From Vreelandella sedimenti (GTDB lineage Bacteria > Pseudomonadota > Gammaproteobacteria > Pseudomonadales > Halomonadaceae): DNA of 64,000 nt. Every line of letters starts with the position of its first letter. Within the stretch, counting starts at the first letter, position 1. The notes below the pieces were generated by a model. It had not been told where the DNA came from. It did not search any database and saw nothing but the letters and a program-made list of their open reading frames with translations. A program made the position numbers and the translations under genes. The DNA lies in NCBI RefSeq assembly GCF_013416325.1, contig NZ_JACCGK010000002.1, positions 124,001 to 188,000 on the forward strand, written 5' to 3'. This document shows, one piece after another, positions 33,681-43,442 of the stretch.

Positions 33681-34649
33681 GTGTTCATCCCCAAGCCACC
33701 AGTATTCTCGTACCGATTTCACTCCCTACTCACCGCGTTTATTGGCTGGCTGACGTTCAGTGGCCACTCACTCGCCAGCGAGGTCGAGCACCATCAGTTT
33801 TTCTCGCCCACGCTAGGGTACGACTACCCCTACAGTGTCTATTTACCCGATCATTATGACGACCAAGCGACAGGCGCTTATCCGGTCGTTTATATGCTGC
33901 ACGGCTCTTTTGGCACCGACCGCGACTGGGTTTCTCGCGGCAATTTGCAGCAGGTGGCGGATAGGTTAATCGCCGCCGGGCATATTCCTCCGGCCGTATT
34001 CATCATGCCCGGCAGCCGCAGTTGGTGGGTGGATGGCCACAACGAACCCGCCCGCAGCGCTTTTTTTAACGACCTAATGCCCCATGTGGAAGCAACCTAC
34101 CGAGTGGGCCAAGAGCGCCACCTGCGTGGCGTGGCAGGCCTAAGCGCCGGTGGCTACGGCGCGCTCAATTTTGCCCTAGAACGGCCGGAGCTGTTTGCCG
34201 CGGTAGCCGCGTTAAGCCCCGCAAGCTACGTCCCCCTGCCACCACGCAACTCCTCTGCCTGGCGCCACCCATCGTTTCGCAATGAACAGGGGCAATTTGA
34301 TCGCGAGCTGTGGGAGTCCCTCAACTACACCGAGCACCTGGAAGAGTATCGCCTTCAGGTAACCCCCCGCGGTACCGAAGAAGAGGGCGACCTTTCCCCC
34401 GTACCGCTGTATATCAGCGCCGGGCGTAGCGACGTTTATGATGCTGAATTTCACGCCCGCATACTGCGCCAAGCCATGGAGCGCATCCAGCCCAACGATG
34501 TGCGCCTCGACCTCTACCCCGGTGGGCATACATGGCACGTATGGCGCGCCAGCTTACCGGCAGCGCTAAACTTTCTCTTTCAATACGTGGGGCAAGAAAA
34601 CAGCCCCGTGGTGGAGACCAACAGGGCGGAGGATGAACAGCATACATAA
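33681..34649 (+). CDS. Secreted esterase (alpha/beta hydrolase, esterase-D/feruloyl-esterase-like)
   Basis: 322-aa exported hydrolase. A signal-anchor-like segment (FIGWLTFSGHSLA) precedes the mature part. The fold markers are VVYMLHGSFGTDRDWVSRG (oxyanion strand), nucleophile elbow GLSAGGYGALNFALERPELF (Ser about 155), acid Asp in ISAGRSDVYDAEF, and His in YPGGHTWHVWRASL. This is the putative-esterase family (Pfam Esterase), which includes feruloyl esterases and S-formylglutathione hydrolase. GTG 33681 follows GGAGG (33672-33676). Followed 66 bp later by a small gene on the same strand. Confidence 0.8.
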   Translation: MFIPKPPVFSYRFHSLLTAFIGWLTFSGHSLASEVEHHQFFSPTLGYDYPYSVYLPDHYDDQATGAYPVVYMLHGSFGTDRDWVSRGNLQQVADRLIAAGHIPPAVFIMPGSRSWWVDGHNEPARSAFFNDLMPHVEATYRVGQERHLRGVAGLSAGGYGALNFALERPELFAAVAALSPASYVPLPPRNSSAWRHPSFRNEQGQFDRELWESLNYTEHLEEYRLQVTPRGTEEEGDLSPVPLYISAGRSDVYDAEFHARILRQAMERIQPNDVRLDLYPGGHTWHVWRASLPAALNFLFQYVGQENSPVVETNRAEDEQHT

Positions 34650-34715
34650 CCCCGTTGAAGGCACTACACTGAAACAACACTCATCACGCCACTCAACAAG
34701 ACAAGGAAGACAGCG

Positions 34716-35021
34716 ATGCATCAGCATATCGAATGGGACGAACCCGGCAACGCCAGTGTTATGCAGTACTTTAAAAAATACCCGGATCAAAGCAGCCAAC
34801 CCGACCCGGGCGACATCATTTCCGCCCGCTACCAAGGCGCCATGGTGCGTGTCAAAGTAGAAGCCTACCGAGAAGATGACGCCGTCAGCATCGGCGAAGT
34901 CGCCGCCATCATCGACACCAACGGCGGCCGCCACCAAAGCCACAACAAGCTGGAAGTCGGCCACATCGTCCGAGTACCCGACGACAAACGCGCGCTAGAA
35001 ACACCGCCGCAAGAAGAGTAA
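34716..35021 (+). CDS. Hypothetical protein, 101 aa
   Basis: No family recognised. A soluble acidic protein with a beta-rich middle (DIISARYQGAMVRVKVEAYREDD, VGEVAAII-like, VGHIVRVPDDK), perhaps a small barrel. ATG 34716 is preceded by AAGGAAG. It ends 28 bp before a clear terminator and probably shares a transcript with the secreted esterase. Confidence 0.65.
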   Translation: MHQHIEWDEPGNASVMQYFKKYPDQSSQPDPGDIISARYQGAMVRVKVEAYREDDAVSIGEVAAIIDTNGGRHQSHNKLEVGHIVRVPDDKRALETPPQEE

Positions 35022-35048
35022 AGCCCTAGCATTGATCGAAATTCAGCG

Positions 35049-35071
35049 AAAGCCACCCGCGGTGGCTTTTT
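35049..35071 (+). terminator. Terminator after the 34716-35021 gene
   Basis: AAAGCCACC (35049-35057) and GGTGGCTTT (35061-35069) form a 9-bp stem with a 3-nt loop, followed by a T run to 35071. Confidence 0.8.
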
Positions 35072-35212
35072 AGGGAGGATTTGAACAGCTATTCGGCAAT
35101 ACACGCATGATCACTTGTTACTAGTCATGCATATTCCGGATAGCGCGTGGTAAGCCTCAGGCGCACCCGCAGCGGTGCCACGGGCACATATCTTAAATCT
35201 AACTACGACTGT

Positions 35213-35350
35213 CTAAGTGAGGCCTTTTTGACGCCACTTTAAGCGGTTCATCCGCGCGCGCGGATCGGGCTTGGTCAGCGGCCTATCGGGCGAAGTAGTA
35301 ACCAGCCCACGGCTGCAACATTGAGGTTGTGATACGGCAATAGATGACAC
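35213..35350 (-). CDS. Possible small ORF, 45 aa
   Basis: In the 490-bp gap between the terminator and the exported-protein gene, a minus-strand frame starts at GTG 35350 with AGAGGAG 9-10 nt before it and ends at TAG 35213. The product is basic (ending RARMNRLKWRQKGLT) and matches nothing I know. The rest of the gap shows only short palindromes and no other frame. Low confidence. Confidence 0.22.
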   Translation of the reverse strand: MSSIAVSQPQCCSRGLVTTSPDRPLTKPDPRARMNRLKWRQKGLT

Positions 35351-35564
35351 TCTACGGTGCTCCTCTTGGCTTGCGCTTTACCCCAAAAGCGATAGTAAGT
35401 CACCGCTTCCTCCCGTCCCTGTTATTTACACCCCATCTAACCATCCTTCACCCCGCAACACCATTGACCTTAGTCATACTTCGCCACCCCTGAATCCACC
35501 CTCGTACCATTTGATTTGCTGCTACGCTTAGCGCTACTGCTCCCCCTTATATAGGCACTTCACA

Positions 35565-36236
35565 ATGCATGCTTTTCGTCTTTTTGCCGCGTTGGTTACC
35601 ACCTTGGTGATCGCCCTGCCTGTCTCTTCACACGCCCAAGCTCAAACCGAGGGGCAGTGGAGTGAGTACGATGACGTGTTTGAGGACGGCGCACGCCAAG
35701 CCAATATTTGGCAGTGGGGTTGGACGGGTATTTACGCCACCAGTCTGGCGGTAAACGCTTACCAATCCAGCGAGGCGAGCGACCCGGATGATCGCTTTGA
35801 TGCCCGGGTGGGCGCGGTGAAATCAGTGCTGGCCTTGGGCGGCATGTTAACCGACCGCCAGCCGCACCCCGCGGCACTGGCCGAATATGAGCGTTTGAAA
35901 GCCAGTGGTGAACTAAGTGGCGTACAGGCGCTAGGCTTGCAGCTCGCCCAGGCAGAGCGTGAGCGGCGCGGCTGGGGTGCCCGGGTAAGTTCGCTCGTGG
36001 TGAATGGCGTGGCGGGTGCAGTGATTGCCACCGATGGCCGGGAAAGTGATGGTGCTATCAACTTTGCTACCGGCATGCTGGTCAATGAGCTGCAAATTTG
36101 GACACAGCCGAATCAGGCGTCTTCTGCAATTAATCGCTTCCAACCCGCCAATCTCTCGCTGGGGCCGATCACTATTCCCGGTGAGTACGCGCTGCATGTA
36201 GCGCCGCAGCAGCTAGGCGCTACCTGGCGCTATTGA
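35565..36236 (+). CDS. Exported hypothetical protein, 223 aa
   Basis: Signal peptide of about 25 residues (LFAALVTTLVIALPVSSHAQA) followed by TEGQWSEYDDVFEDGARQANIWQWGWTGIYATSLAVNAYQ. A second hydrophobic stretch (VSSLVVNGVAGAVIATDG) occurs near residue 145. The Trp-rich segment and the late NFATGMLVNELQIWTQP look like a conserved family of unknown function; I cannot name it. Expected in the periplasm or envelope. It stands alone between two terminator-like structures. Confidence 0.7.
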   Translation: MHAFRLFAALVTTLVIALPVSSHAQAQTEGQWSEYDDVFEDGARQANIWQWGWTGIYATSLAVNAYQSSEASDPDDRFDARVGAVKSVLALGGMLTDRQPHPAALAEYERLKASGELSGVQALGLQLAQAERERRGWGARVSSLVVNGVAGAVIATDGRESDGAINFATGMLVNELQIWTQPNQASSAINRFQPANLSLGPITIPGEYALHVAPQQLGATWRY

Positions 36237-36257
36237 TACACCCTACGGTTATTCCCT

Positions 36258-36290
36258 TAAAGCGCTGGCGACGTTTCCGCTAGCGCTTTA
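36258..36290 (+). terminator. Hairpin after the exported hypothetical gene
   Basis: TAAAGCGCT (36258-36266) and AGCGCTTTA (36282-36290) form a 9-bp stem with a 15-nt loop. The U tract is short, so termination is likely but not certain. Confidence 0.5.
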
Positions 36291-36349
36291 TCGTTGCTAG
36301 CGCGGCGTGAACGAGTAAAATACTCAGCAATTTTTTGGTTTTGCCAAAC

Positions 36350-36362
36350 GTTATGTTATAAC
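36350..36362 (+). promoter_or_regulatory. Zur operator of the zinc uptake operon
   Basis: GTTAT-GTT-ATAAC is a perfect 5-3-5 palindrome equal to the core of the gammaproteobacterial Zur box (TGTTAT-N3-ATAACA type). It lies 27 bp upstream of the first gene of the znu operon, a position that would block its promoter when zinc is sufficient. Confidence 0.65.
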
Positions 36363-36389
36363 CTATTTGAAATTATACGAGGCCGCTTA

Positions 36390-36539
36390 ATGAGTGAGCA
36401 TACGCACCGCCATAACAAGGAAGGTCCCTGTCACTTCTCCTTGATGTCGTTATCGGCTGTTAAACGGCTGCTGTTTGTTGCCGTGCCGCTATTGGCGCTG
36501 TGGGGCTTGGTGGTTTGGGCTAGCGGGTGGTTAGGATGA
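36390..36539 (+). CDS. Small His-rich single-helix membrane protein, 49 aa, first gene of the znu operon
   Basis: Begins MSEHTHRHNKEGPCHF, with four His and a Cys in sixteen residues, then one transmembrane helix (LLFVAVPLLALWGLVVWASGWLG). The ATGA overlap with znuC (36536-36539) and the Zur box directly upstream place it in the zinc operon. The N-terminus could bind zinc, for example as a chaperone or regulator of ZnuB; this is an inference, and I know no named family. The frame is open upstream to 36294, but the Zur box falls there. Confidence 0.65.
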   Translation: MSEHTHRHNKEGPCHFSLMSLSAVKRLLFVAVPLLALWGLVVWASGWLG

Positions 36540-37270
36540 GTCAGCGCTCTTTATCACGCTTACAGCTGCACAACCTGCACTTGGCCCAGGCGCGCCGCAC
36601 GGTGCTGGAACATATCGAAGGCAACTTTAAGCCGGGCGCGATTACCGCGCTGATTGGCGCTAACGGCGCCGGTAAAAGCACGTTGATTCAGGCCATTATG
36701 GGCGAACTTCGGCCTATTAGCGGCGAAGTGGTCTGCACCGTCGCGAAAGAGCGCCGGGCTTGGTTGCCACAGCAGTTGGCGCTGGATCTCACCTTCCCGA
36801 TGAGCGTGGAAGAGTTAGTCATGACCGGCAGTTGGCCCAGCCACGGCGCGTTAACCGGCTACTGTGCGGGGCACTACCGTAAAGGCCGCGAGATTATGGC
36901 GCGACTGGGTATTTCGCACTTGGCCCACCGCCCGCTGGGCGAACTTTCCGGTGGCCAGCGCCAGCGTGCACTGATTGGCCGTACGCTAATGCAGGAAGCC
37001 GAGCTACTGCTGCTCGATGAGCCGTTTTCCAACGTGGATAGCGAAACCGTGGATATTTTGATCCGCATCCTGCGCCAGATGGCGGACGACGGTGCGACGA
37101 TCATTGTCGTGCTGCACGATATGGATCACCTGCGCCGCCTGGCCGATGAAGTGCTGATGCTAAACGGCGGCCATGGCCGTTGGGTGGCACCCAATGCGCT
37201 GACGCATCAACACGCACCCGCTCAGGTAGTGCCGTTTACCATGGGAGGACGCCATGCTGGATCTGCTTAA
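36536..37270 (+). CDS. znuC: Zinc ABC transporter ATP-binding protein
   Basis: 244-aa ATPase of the high-affinity zinc importer. Walker A GANGAGKST (41-49), signature [19 protein letters not shown], Walker B LLLLDEPFSNVD and the H-loop His in IVVLHDMDHLRRLADEVL are present. The ATG overlaps the stop of the small His-rich gene, and the 3' end overlaps znuB by 17 bp. Repression by Zur is expected. Confidence 0.9.
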   Translation: MSQRSLSRLQLHNLHLAQARRTVLEHIEGNFKPGAITALIGANGAGKSTLIQAIMGELRPISGEVVCTVAKERRAWLPQQLALDLTFPMSVEELVMTGSWPSHGALTGYCAGHYRKGREIMARLGISHLAHRPLGELSGGQRQRALIGRTLMQEAELLLLDEPFSNVDSETVDILIRILRQMADDGATIIVVLHDMDHLRRLADEVLMLNGGHGRWVAPNALTHQHAPAQVVPFTMGGRHAGSA

Positions 37271-38144
37271 TGCGTGGTTTGTCAGCCCGTTTGATTACGG
37301 TTTTATGCGCCGCGCGGTGGTGGGTGGTTTGGCGCTTTCGTTGGCCGCGCCCCCGCTGGGGGTGTTTTTGGTGCTGCGCGGCATGAGCCTGATTGGCGAT
37401 GCCATGGCCCATGCGATTTTGCCCGGCGTCGCGCTGGGGTTCTTGCTGGCGGGATTTTCGCTGCCGATTATGAGCATTGGCGGGGTGCTGTTTGGGTTAA
37501 TGGTTGCGCTGCTGGCGGGGGCGGTCTCAAAAATGGGCGGCCAGCGCGAAGATGCCGCCATGGCGAGCTTTTTTATTATCTCGCTAGCCGCAGGCGTGAT
37601 GCTGATTTCACTGGGCGGCAGCAGTGTCGACCTTACCCATGTGCTGTTTGGCTCGATTCTGGCGATCAACTCCACCGCGCTACTGCTAATCACGGGTATC
37701 AGTACGCTGATTGTGCTGACCCTGGCGGTGGTATTTCGCGCCCTGGTAGTGGAGTGCTTGGATCCGCTGTTTTTACGTGGCCAAAGCCGCCGCAGCGGCT
37801 GGGTACACAGCGTGTTTTTGGGCCTGCTGGTGCTGAACCTAACCGCCGGTTTTCAAACCCTGGGTACGCTAATGGCGGTGGGACTGATGATGCTGCCCGC
37901 TACCTCGGCGCGCTTTTGGAGCAAACGCCTGGAGGGCTTGATCGGCATCGCGATTGTACTGGCCATGGTAGCGAGCACCGGTGGCCTGCTGCTCTCTTTT
38001 CATCTGGATATCCCTTCAGGCCCAAGCATTATTCTGCTGGCGGGGTTCGGTTATCTCTTTTCGGCCCTGTTTGGTCGCTACCACAGCTTGGCAGCCAAGC
38101 TACGGCGTAAAACCACGCCGCTGGCAGTGGAGCAAGGGTCTTAA
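37254..38144 (+). CDS. znuB: Zinc ABC transporter permease
   Basis: 296-aa inner-membrane subunit of the ABC-3 family with eight or nine helices. It begins MLDLLNAWFVSPFDYGFMRRAVVGGLALSLAAPPLGVFLVLRGMSLIGDAMAHAILPGVALGF; the GDAMAHA-x-LPG block is the family signature. GGGAGGA at 37244-37250 lies inside znuC and serves ATG 37254. Moves zinc received from ZnuA. Confidence 0.92.
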   Translation: MLDLLNAWFVSPFDYGFMRRAVVGGLALSLAAPPLGVFLVLRGMSLIGDAMAHAILPGVALGFLLAGFSLPIMSIGGVLFGLMVALLAGAVSKMGGQREDAAMASFFIISLAAGVMLISLGGSSVDLTHVLFGSILAINSTALLLITGISTLIVLTLAVVFRALVVECLDPLFLRGQSRRSGWVHSVFLGLLVLNLTAGFQTLGTLMAVGLMMLPATSARFWSKRLEGLIGIAIVLAMVASTGGLLLSFHLDIPSGPSIILLAGFGYLFSALFGRYHSLAAKLRRKTTPLAVEQGS

Positions 38145-38179
38145 TCGTCAGTCTTCATGCTTTTTGTAAGGAGTGTTGT

Positions 38180-39208
38180 ATGTCGCTTGCCTATTTATCA
38201 TCTCGGCCATCACGCTGGTTAGTCGGTGTTTCCGCGATGCTGACGCTGCCTGCCGCTATCGCTAACGAGCGCATTCAGGTGGTGACCAGTTTCTCTATCC
38301 TGGCGGATATGGTGGAAAACGTAGGCGGCGAGCATGTCGAGGTGACCCCGCTGGTGGCTGCCGATGGCGATGCCCACGTTTACTCCCCCAGCCCCGGCGA
38401 TGCACGCTCCCTGGCCAATGCCGATTTAGTGGTCTTCAACGGCCTGCTGTTTGAGGGCTGGATGGAGCGCCTGATTAGCGCCAGCGACTACAGCGGGCCG
38501 ATGGTCACCGCGACCGATGGTATTGAACCGCTCTCTTTCGCTGCACATGAAGAGCACGGCCATGATGATCATGACGAGCACGACCATGGGCACGACGACC
38601 ATGACCATGAAGAGCATGCCGATGAGCACGCGGGGCACGACCATGGCAATCAAGACCCTCACGCCTGGCAGGATATGTACCAAGCCGAGGTATATATCGC
38701 CAATATCCGCGATGGCTTAATCGCCGCCGACGCCGATAACGCCGATGCGTACCGCGCCAATGCGGAGCAGTATTTACAGGAAATGGCCGAGGTAGACGAC
38801 GAAATTCGTGCGCTGATTGACGAGATCCCGGCCTCCACCAGCGTGATTACCGGCCACGACTCCTTTGGCTACTTCTCAAGCGCCTACGGGGTGACCTTCC
38901 TCTCTCCAGTAGGGCTTTCCACGGAAGCCGACCCCAGTGGCGCCAGCATGGCGGCACTAGTGGATGTGATTGAACAGGAGAACGTGAAGGCGCTGTTCCA
39001 CGAGAACATGACCAACCAGTCGATCATCACCCAGCTCGCCGAAGAGACCGGTCTGCCGATTGCGGGCACGCTTTACGCCGATGCGCTGGCAGCAGAGGGT
39101 GAAGCGAGCACTTACCTGGGTATGATGCGCCACAATGCGCAGGTGCTGCACGATGCGCTAGCCCAGCCGGGTCATAACGGCAATGACGATCATGATCACA
39201 GCCACTAA
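38180..39208 (+). CDS. znuA: Zinc ABC transporter periplasmic binding protein
   Basis: 342-aa zinc-binding protein. A signal peptide ending PAAIA is followed by ERIQVVTSFSILADMVENVGGEHVEVTPLV. The first ligand His is in GDAHVYSPSPGDA. A His/Asp/Glu-rich loop spans residues 123-156, typical of ZnuA rather than MntC-type proteins. The later ligands lie in NQDPHAWQD and VITGHDSFGYF. AAGGAG at 38169-38174 precedes GTA-TG context at ATG 38180. Unlike E. coli, znuA is on the same strand as znuCB and last in the operon. Confidence 0.93.
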   Translation: MSLAYLSSRPSRWLVGVSAMLTLPAAIANERIQVVTSFSILADMVENVGGEHVEVTPLVAADGDAHVYSPSPGDARSLANADLVVFNGLLFEGWMERLISASDYSGPMVTATDGIEPLSFAAHEEHGHDDHDEHDHGHDDHDHEEHADEHAGHDHGNQDPHAWQDMYQAEVYIANIRDGLIAADADNADAYRANAEQYLQEMAEVDDEIRALIDEIPASTSVITGHDSFGYFSSAYGVTFLSPVGLSTEADPSGASMAALVDVIEQENVKALFHENMTNQSIITQLAEETGLPIAGTLYADALAAEGEASTYLGMMRHNAQVLHDALAQPGHNGNDDHDHSH

Positions 39209-39231
39209 GCAGATAACCTCAATAGTGCTGC

Positions 39232-40107
39232 TCAGGCATTAATGGCCGTGAGCAGCCACTCCCGGAAGGACGCCATAGCGTGGGTTTCAGGGCGTGTCTG
39301 CAGGCGAGTCAGCCAGTAACCGCCCAGACTGACAGCGGTGTCGAAAGGCTGTACCAGTGCGCCGCTGTTTAGTTGGCGGGGAAACATCAGCGGTGGCGCC
39401 AGCGCCACGCCTGCCCCTTGTAGGGCTGCTTCCACCATGGCGATGGAAGAGTCAAACACAATGCTGTTGGTCATCGGAAAGCTGCGTGGTAGCCCTGCCG
39501 CCAATAGCCACTCTGTCCACTCATCGGCGCGATAAGAGCGCAGCCAGGTTTCCCCCAGCACATCGGCTGGGGTGTTCAGCCGCGCGGCGATATCGGGTAT
39601 GCACATTACCGAGAGGGACGCCGGTAGTAGCGGCTGCGCCGCGGTGCCATGCCAAGCCCCTGTGCCAAAGCGGATCGCAAAATCCAGCCCTTCGCCGGCA
39701 ATATCCGCGCGGTTGTTATGGGTGGAGAGCCGTAAATCGACGTAAGGGTACTGGCGCTGAAAATCTCCCAGTCTCGGCAGTAACCAGCCGACAGCAAAAG
39801 TCCCCACCACGCCGACGTTTAATACCTCCCGATAGCTGCTCTCGCCCACCCGCTCCAGCGTGTGGGCTATCTGGTCGAATGAACTCTTCAATACCGGCAG
39901 CAGCAGCTCGCCCTCCTGAGTAAGCATTAGCCCTCTCGGCAAACGCTTGAACAGGGGTACCTTCAACAGCGTTTCGAGCAGCTTAACCTGGTGGCTCACC
40001 GCCGCCTGGGTCACGTAAAGCTCTTCTGCCGCGCGGGTAAAGCTTAAATGCCTGGCCGACGCCTCAAAAGCGCGCAGCGCCTTCAATGGCAGGTAGGGAC
40101 GCACCAC
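39232..40107 (-). CDS. ampR: LysR-type regulator AmpR of beta-lactamase expression
   Basis: 291-aa LysR protein whose sequence follows known AmpR closely: MVRPYLPLKALRAFEASARHLSFTRAAEELYVTQAAVSHQVKLLE, then GVVGTFAVGWLLPRL, LRLSTHNNRADIAGEGLDFAIRFGTGAWHG, and VFDSSIAMVEAALQGAGVALAP. In known systems AmpR senses peptidoglycan fragments (UDP-MurNAc-pentapeptide, anhydro-muropeptides) and switches ampC on. I place the start at GTG 40107, 5 nt after GGGGG, which aligns with AmpR N-termini. Divergent from ampC, 149 bp between starts. Confidence 0.88.
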   Translation of the reverse strand: MVRPYLPLKALRAFEASARHLSFTRAAEELYVTQAAVSHQVKLLETLLKVPLFKRLPRGLMLTQEGELLLPVLKSSFDQIAHTLERVGESSYREVLNVGVVGTFAVGWLLPRLGDFQRQYPYVDLRLSTHNNRADIAGEGLDFAIRFGTGAWHGTAAQPLLPASLSVMCIPDIAARLNTPADVLGETWLRSYRADEWTEWLLAAGLPRSFPMTNSIVFDSSIAMVEAALQGAGVALAPPLMFPRQLNSGALVQPFDTAVSLGGYWLTRLQTRPETHAMASFREWLLTAINA

Positions 40108-41429
<1,322 letters not shown>

Positions 41430-41468
41430 GTAAGCAGCCAAACAACTTGATGCCACCTTCGTGAACTG

Positions 41469-41512
41469 CACCTCAATCGTTGGATATTCGTCCAATGGTT
41501 GGGGTGTTTTTT
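41469..41512 (+). terminator. Terminator of ampC
   Basis: A long stem (about 16 bp with G-U pairs) between 41469-41484 and 41491-41506, loop TATTCG, runs into TTTTTT. Confidence 0.8.
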
Positions 41513-41620
41513 ATGGCGATATAACGTAGCTCAAACAACCGAAAGTTGCATTTTTTGCTGTCGATAAGGAGACTAGCACCCTCCCCCGTCACTTACCTTC
41601 ACTGCGAAGAGCCCTTTCCC

Positions 41621-42286
41621 ATGCGTCTAAACGCCGATTTTAGCCACTTTGCCTGTGTTACCCCGGAAGAGTATCAGTGGGTCGATTCCCCCAGCGCGGG
41701 GGTAGAGCGCATGATGTTTGACCGGATTGGTGATGAAGTTGCTCGCGCTACCAGCCTTGTGCGCTACGCCCCCAATACAAAGTTTGAGCGGCATACCCAC
41801 GGCGGCGGCGAAGAAATTCTGGTATTGGAAGGCGTGTTCGCCGATGAGCATGGGCGCTACGCGGCGGGCAGCTACCTAAGAAACCCCATTGGCACCGGCC
41901 ATACCCCGCAGATTGGCGAGGAAGGCGCGCTGATATTTGTCAAACTGCACCAGTTTGCCCCCAACGACACGCTACAGTTGGCAGTGCCAGCGCATCGGCT
42001 GCCCTGGCAGCCCGATCGACGCCCAGGCATTGCCTATAAAATGCTGCACACCTACAAGCAGGAGCGCACCAGCCTGGAGCGCTGGTCGGCGGGCACCTCC
42101 ATTACCTATCCCACGCTGCTGGGCGGGCTGGAGTTTTTGATTCTGGAAGGCACGCTGAGTGATAGCGAGCAGAGTTACACGGCAGGCACCTGGTGCCGCT
42201 ACCCCAGCGGTTCTGCTCCGGCACTTACCGCCGGTGATGATGGCGTCATGATGTACCTCAAACGCGGCCATCTGCCAGCCGCTTAG
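41621..42286 (+). CDS. Two-domain ChrR-like cupin protein
   Basis: 221 aa with two cupin halves. The first has the metal-site motif FERHTHGGGEEILVLEGVFADEHGRYAAGSYLRNP (His-x-His and Glu ligands). The second (LGGLEFLILEGTLSDSEQSYTAGTWCRYPSG) keeps the Glu but lacks the His pair, so only one domain likely binds metal. It resembles the cupin half of the zinc anti-sigma factor ChrR, but no sigma-factor gene lies beside it and the N-terminal zinc-finger part is absent. Start ATG 41621 is chosen for homology; the frame is open 25 codons further upstream. Confidence 0.72.
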   Translation: MRLNADFSHFACVTPEEYQWVDSPSAGVERMMFDRIGDEVARATSLVRYAPNTKFERHTHGGGEEILVLEGVFADEHGRYAAGSYLRNPIGTGHTPQIGEEGALIFVKLHQFAPNDTLQLAVPAHRLPWQPDRRPGIAYKMLHTYKQERTSLERWSAGTSITYPTLLGGLEFLILEGTLSDSEQSYTAGTWCRYPSGSAPALTAGDDGVMMYLKRGHLPAA

Positions 42287-42651
42287 CTTCGCGACATACC
42301 CAGGAACGGCAGCAGCGTAAGGGCGGCAATAAGCCCCACTGCTAGCAGCACTAACACGACCTGCACTGGGTGAGCGGCCAAGCGACGCCACAGCGTCTCC
42401 GCATCACCCCGTTCAACCGCCGCCTGGTGCTCGCGTTGGGCACGCTCAAGGCGCTCCGCCTGGTAGGCCTCTAACGCCGCGATGGCAGCGTCGTGCTGAT
42501 GCGGATTGCGCAGCCAAATCGCGTCAACGCCCAGGCGGAAAAAGCCCGCCTGGGTTTCATAGGTATCAAAGCCATGGGCAGCGAGCAGGTCACGCACCTC
42601 CATGGCCTCTTCGTCGGTCACATGGCGCAGCCGGAACAGTAGTTCAGCCAT
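42283..42651 (-). CDS. DUF6164 family protein
   Basis: 122 aa. The soluble N-terminal part MAELLFRLRHVTDEEAMEVRDLLAAHGFDTYETQAGFFRLGVDAIWL fits DUF6164, followed by a charged helix and one C-terminal transmembrane helix (VVLVLLAVGLIAALTLLPFLG). Function unknown. Downstream of gloA by 9 bp, likely one transcript; converges with the cupin gene (4-bp overlap of stops). Confidence 0.75.
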   Translation of the reverse strand: MAELLFRLRHVTDEEAMEVRDLLAAHGFDTYETQAGFFRLGVDAIWLRNPHQHDAAIAALEAYQAERLERAQREHQAAVERGDAETLWRRLAAHPVQVVLVLLAVGLIAALTLLPFLGMSRS

Positions 42652-42660
42652 TGGCGTGCC

Positions 42661-43197
42661 TCAAGAGTCGCTCTTCCCCACCATCAGGTCTGCCTGAATC
42701 ACTTCGATCCAGTAGCCGTCCGGGTCTTTAACGAAGATAACATCTTTCATTTTGCCCTGATCGGAGCGTTTGACGAAGGTGACGTCATGCTCGTCGAACC
42801 ACGCCTGGGCCGCTGCCAAATCCGGTACGTTGAAGCAGATATGCCCAAAGCCCTGGGGTTCGGCATTGCCATCGTGATAGGCGAAATCTTCCTGGTCTTC
42901 AGTCCCCCAGTTGTGGGTCAGCTCCAACAGCCCTTTCTGGCTAAACGTCCAGGCGGTACGCGCTTGCGCATCGTCCGGAACGCTGTCGCTGGGTTCCAGG
43001 TTGGCCAGGAAGTAGAGCGAGAACTGCATCTCTTCGAAATCCAGCCGCCGCATCACCTGCATACCAAACACTTTTGAGTAGAACGCCAATGCCTGCTCAG
43101 GGTCTTTCACCCGCAGCATGGTGTGGTTTAAACGAAACCCTTGAGTTTGGGGCGGCGTAGCCACGACGCCGGGATGCTGCTCGCCTTGAAAACTCAT
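42661..43197 (-). CDS. gloA: Lactoylglutathione lyase (glyoxalase I)
   Basis: Isomerises the glutathione-methylglyoxal hemithioacetal to S-lactoylglutathione. 178 aa, the long, zinc-type form seen in Pseudomonas GloA3 and eukaryotes. Family features: FRLNHTMLRVKDPEQALAFYSKVFGMQVM (first His ligand), ELTHNWGTE, GFGHICFNVPDL (His) and DPDGYWIEVIQ (Glu ligand). Precedes the DUF6164 gene on the same strand. Confidence 0.92.
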   Translation of the reverse strand: MSFQGEQHPGVVATPPQTQGFRLNHTMLRVKDPEQALAFYSKVFGMQVMRRLDFEEMQFSLYFLANLEPSDSVPDDAQARTAWTFSQKGLLELTHNWGTEDQEDFAYHDGNAEPQGFGHICFNVPDLAAAQAWFDEHDVTFVKRSDQGKMKDVIFVKDPDGYWIEVIQADLMVGKSDS

Positions 43198-43442
43198 TTT
43201 GCTCTCCTATCGCTGATGTTGATCATTGAATCCATTGAGCTTCACGTACCGCTTACCATGGGGGCTTTATGGCCATAATAACAGCCCTTACAAGCACATA
43301 GGCAGTGTCGTATCGAGGTATCGATAAGCGCACTGGCAATACTAAACAGAAACCCTACACTTATTATTCATAAACTCTACAAAAAGCAGTTCCCGCAACA
43401 TGAGTGATGCCTCACCTTTGAGGCGTTCACCAGGAGTTTTCC

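Noticed and set aside
35072..35564. Transposon or RNA-gene remnant in the 490-bp gap
   Set aside because: Only short palindromes such as GTGCC-ACGG-GCAC are visible; no terminal repeats, target duplication, tRNA cloverleaf or recognisable transposase fragment.
39357..39923. 188-codon plus-strand frame inside ampR
   Set aside because: Antisense shadow; Arg/Pro-rich low-complexity product, and ampR itself is clearly conserved.
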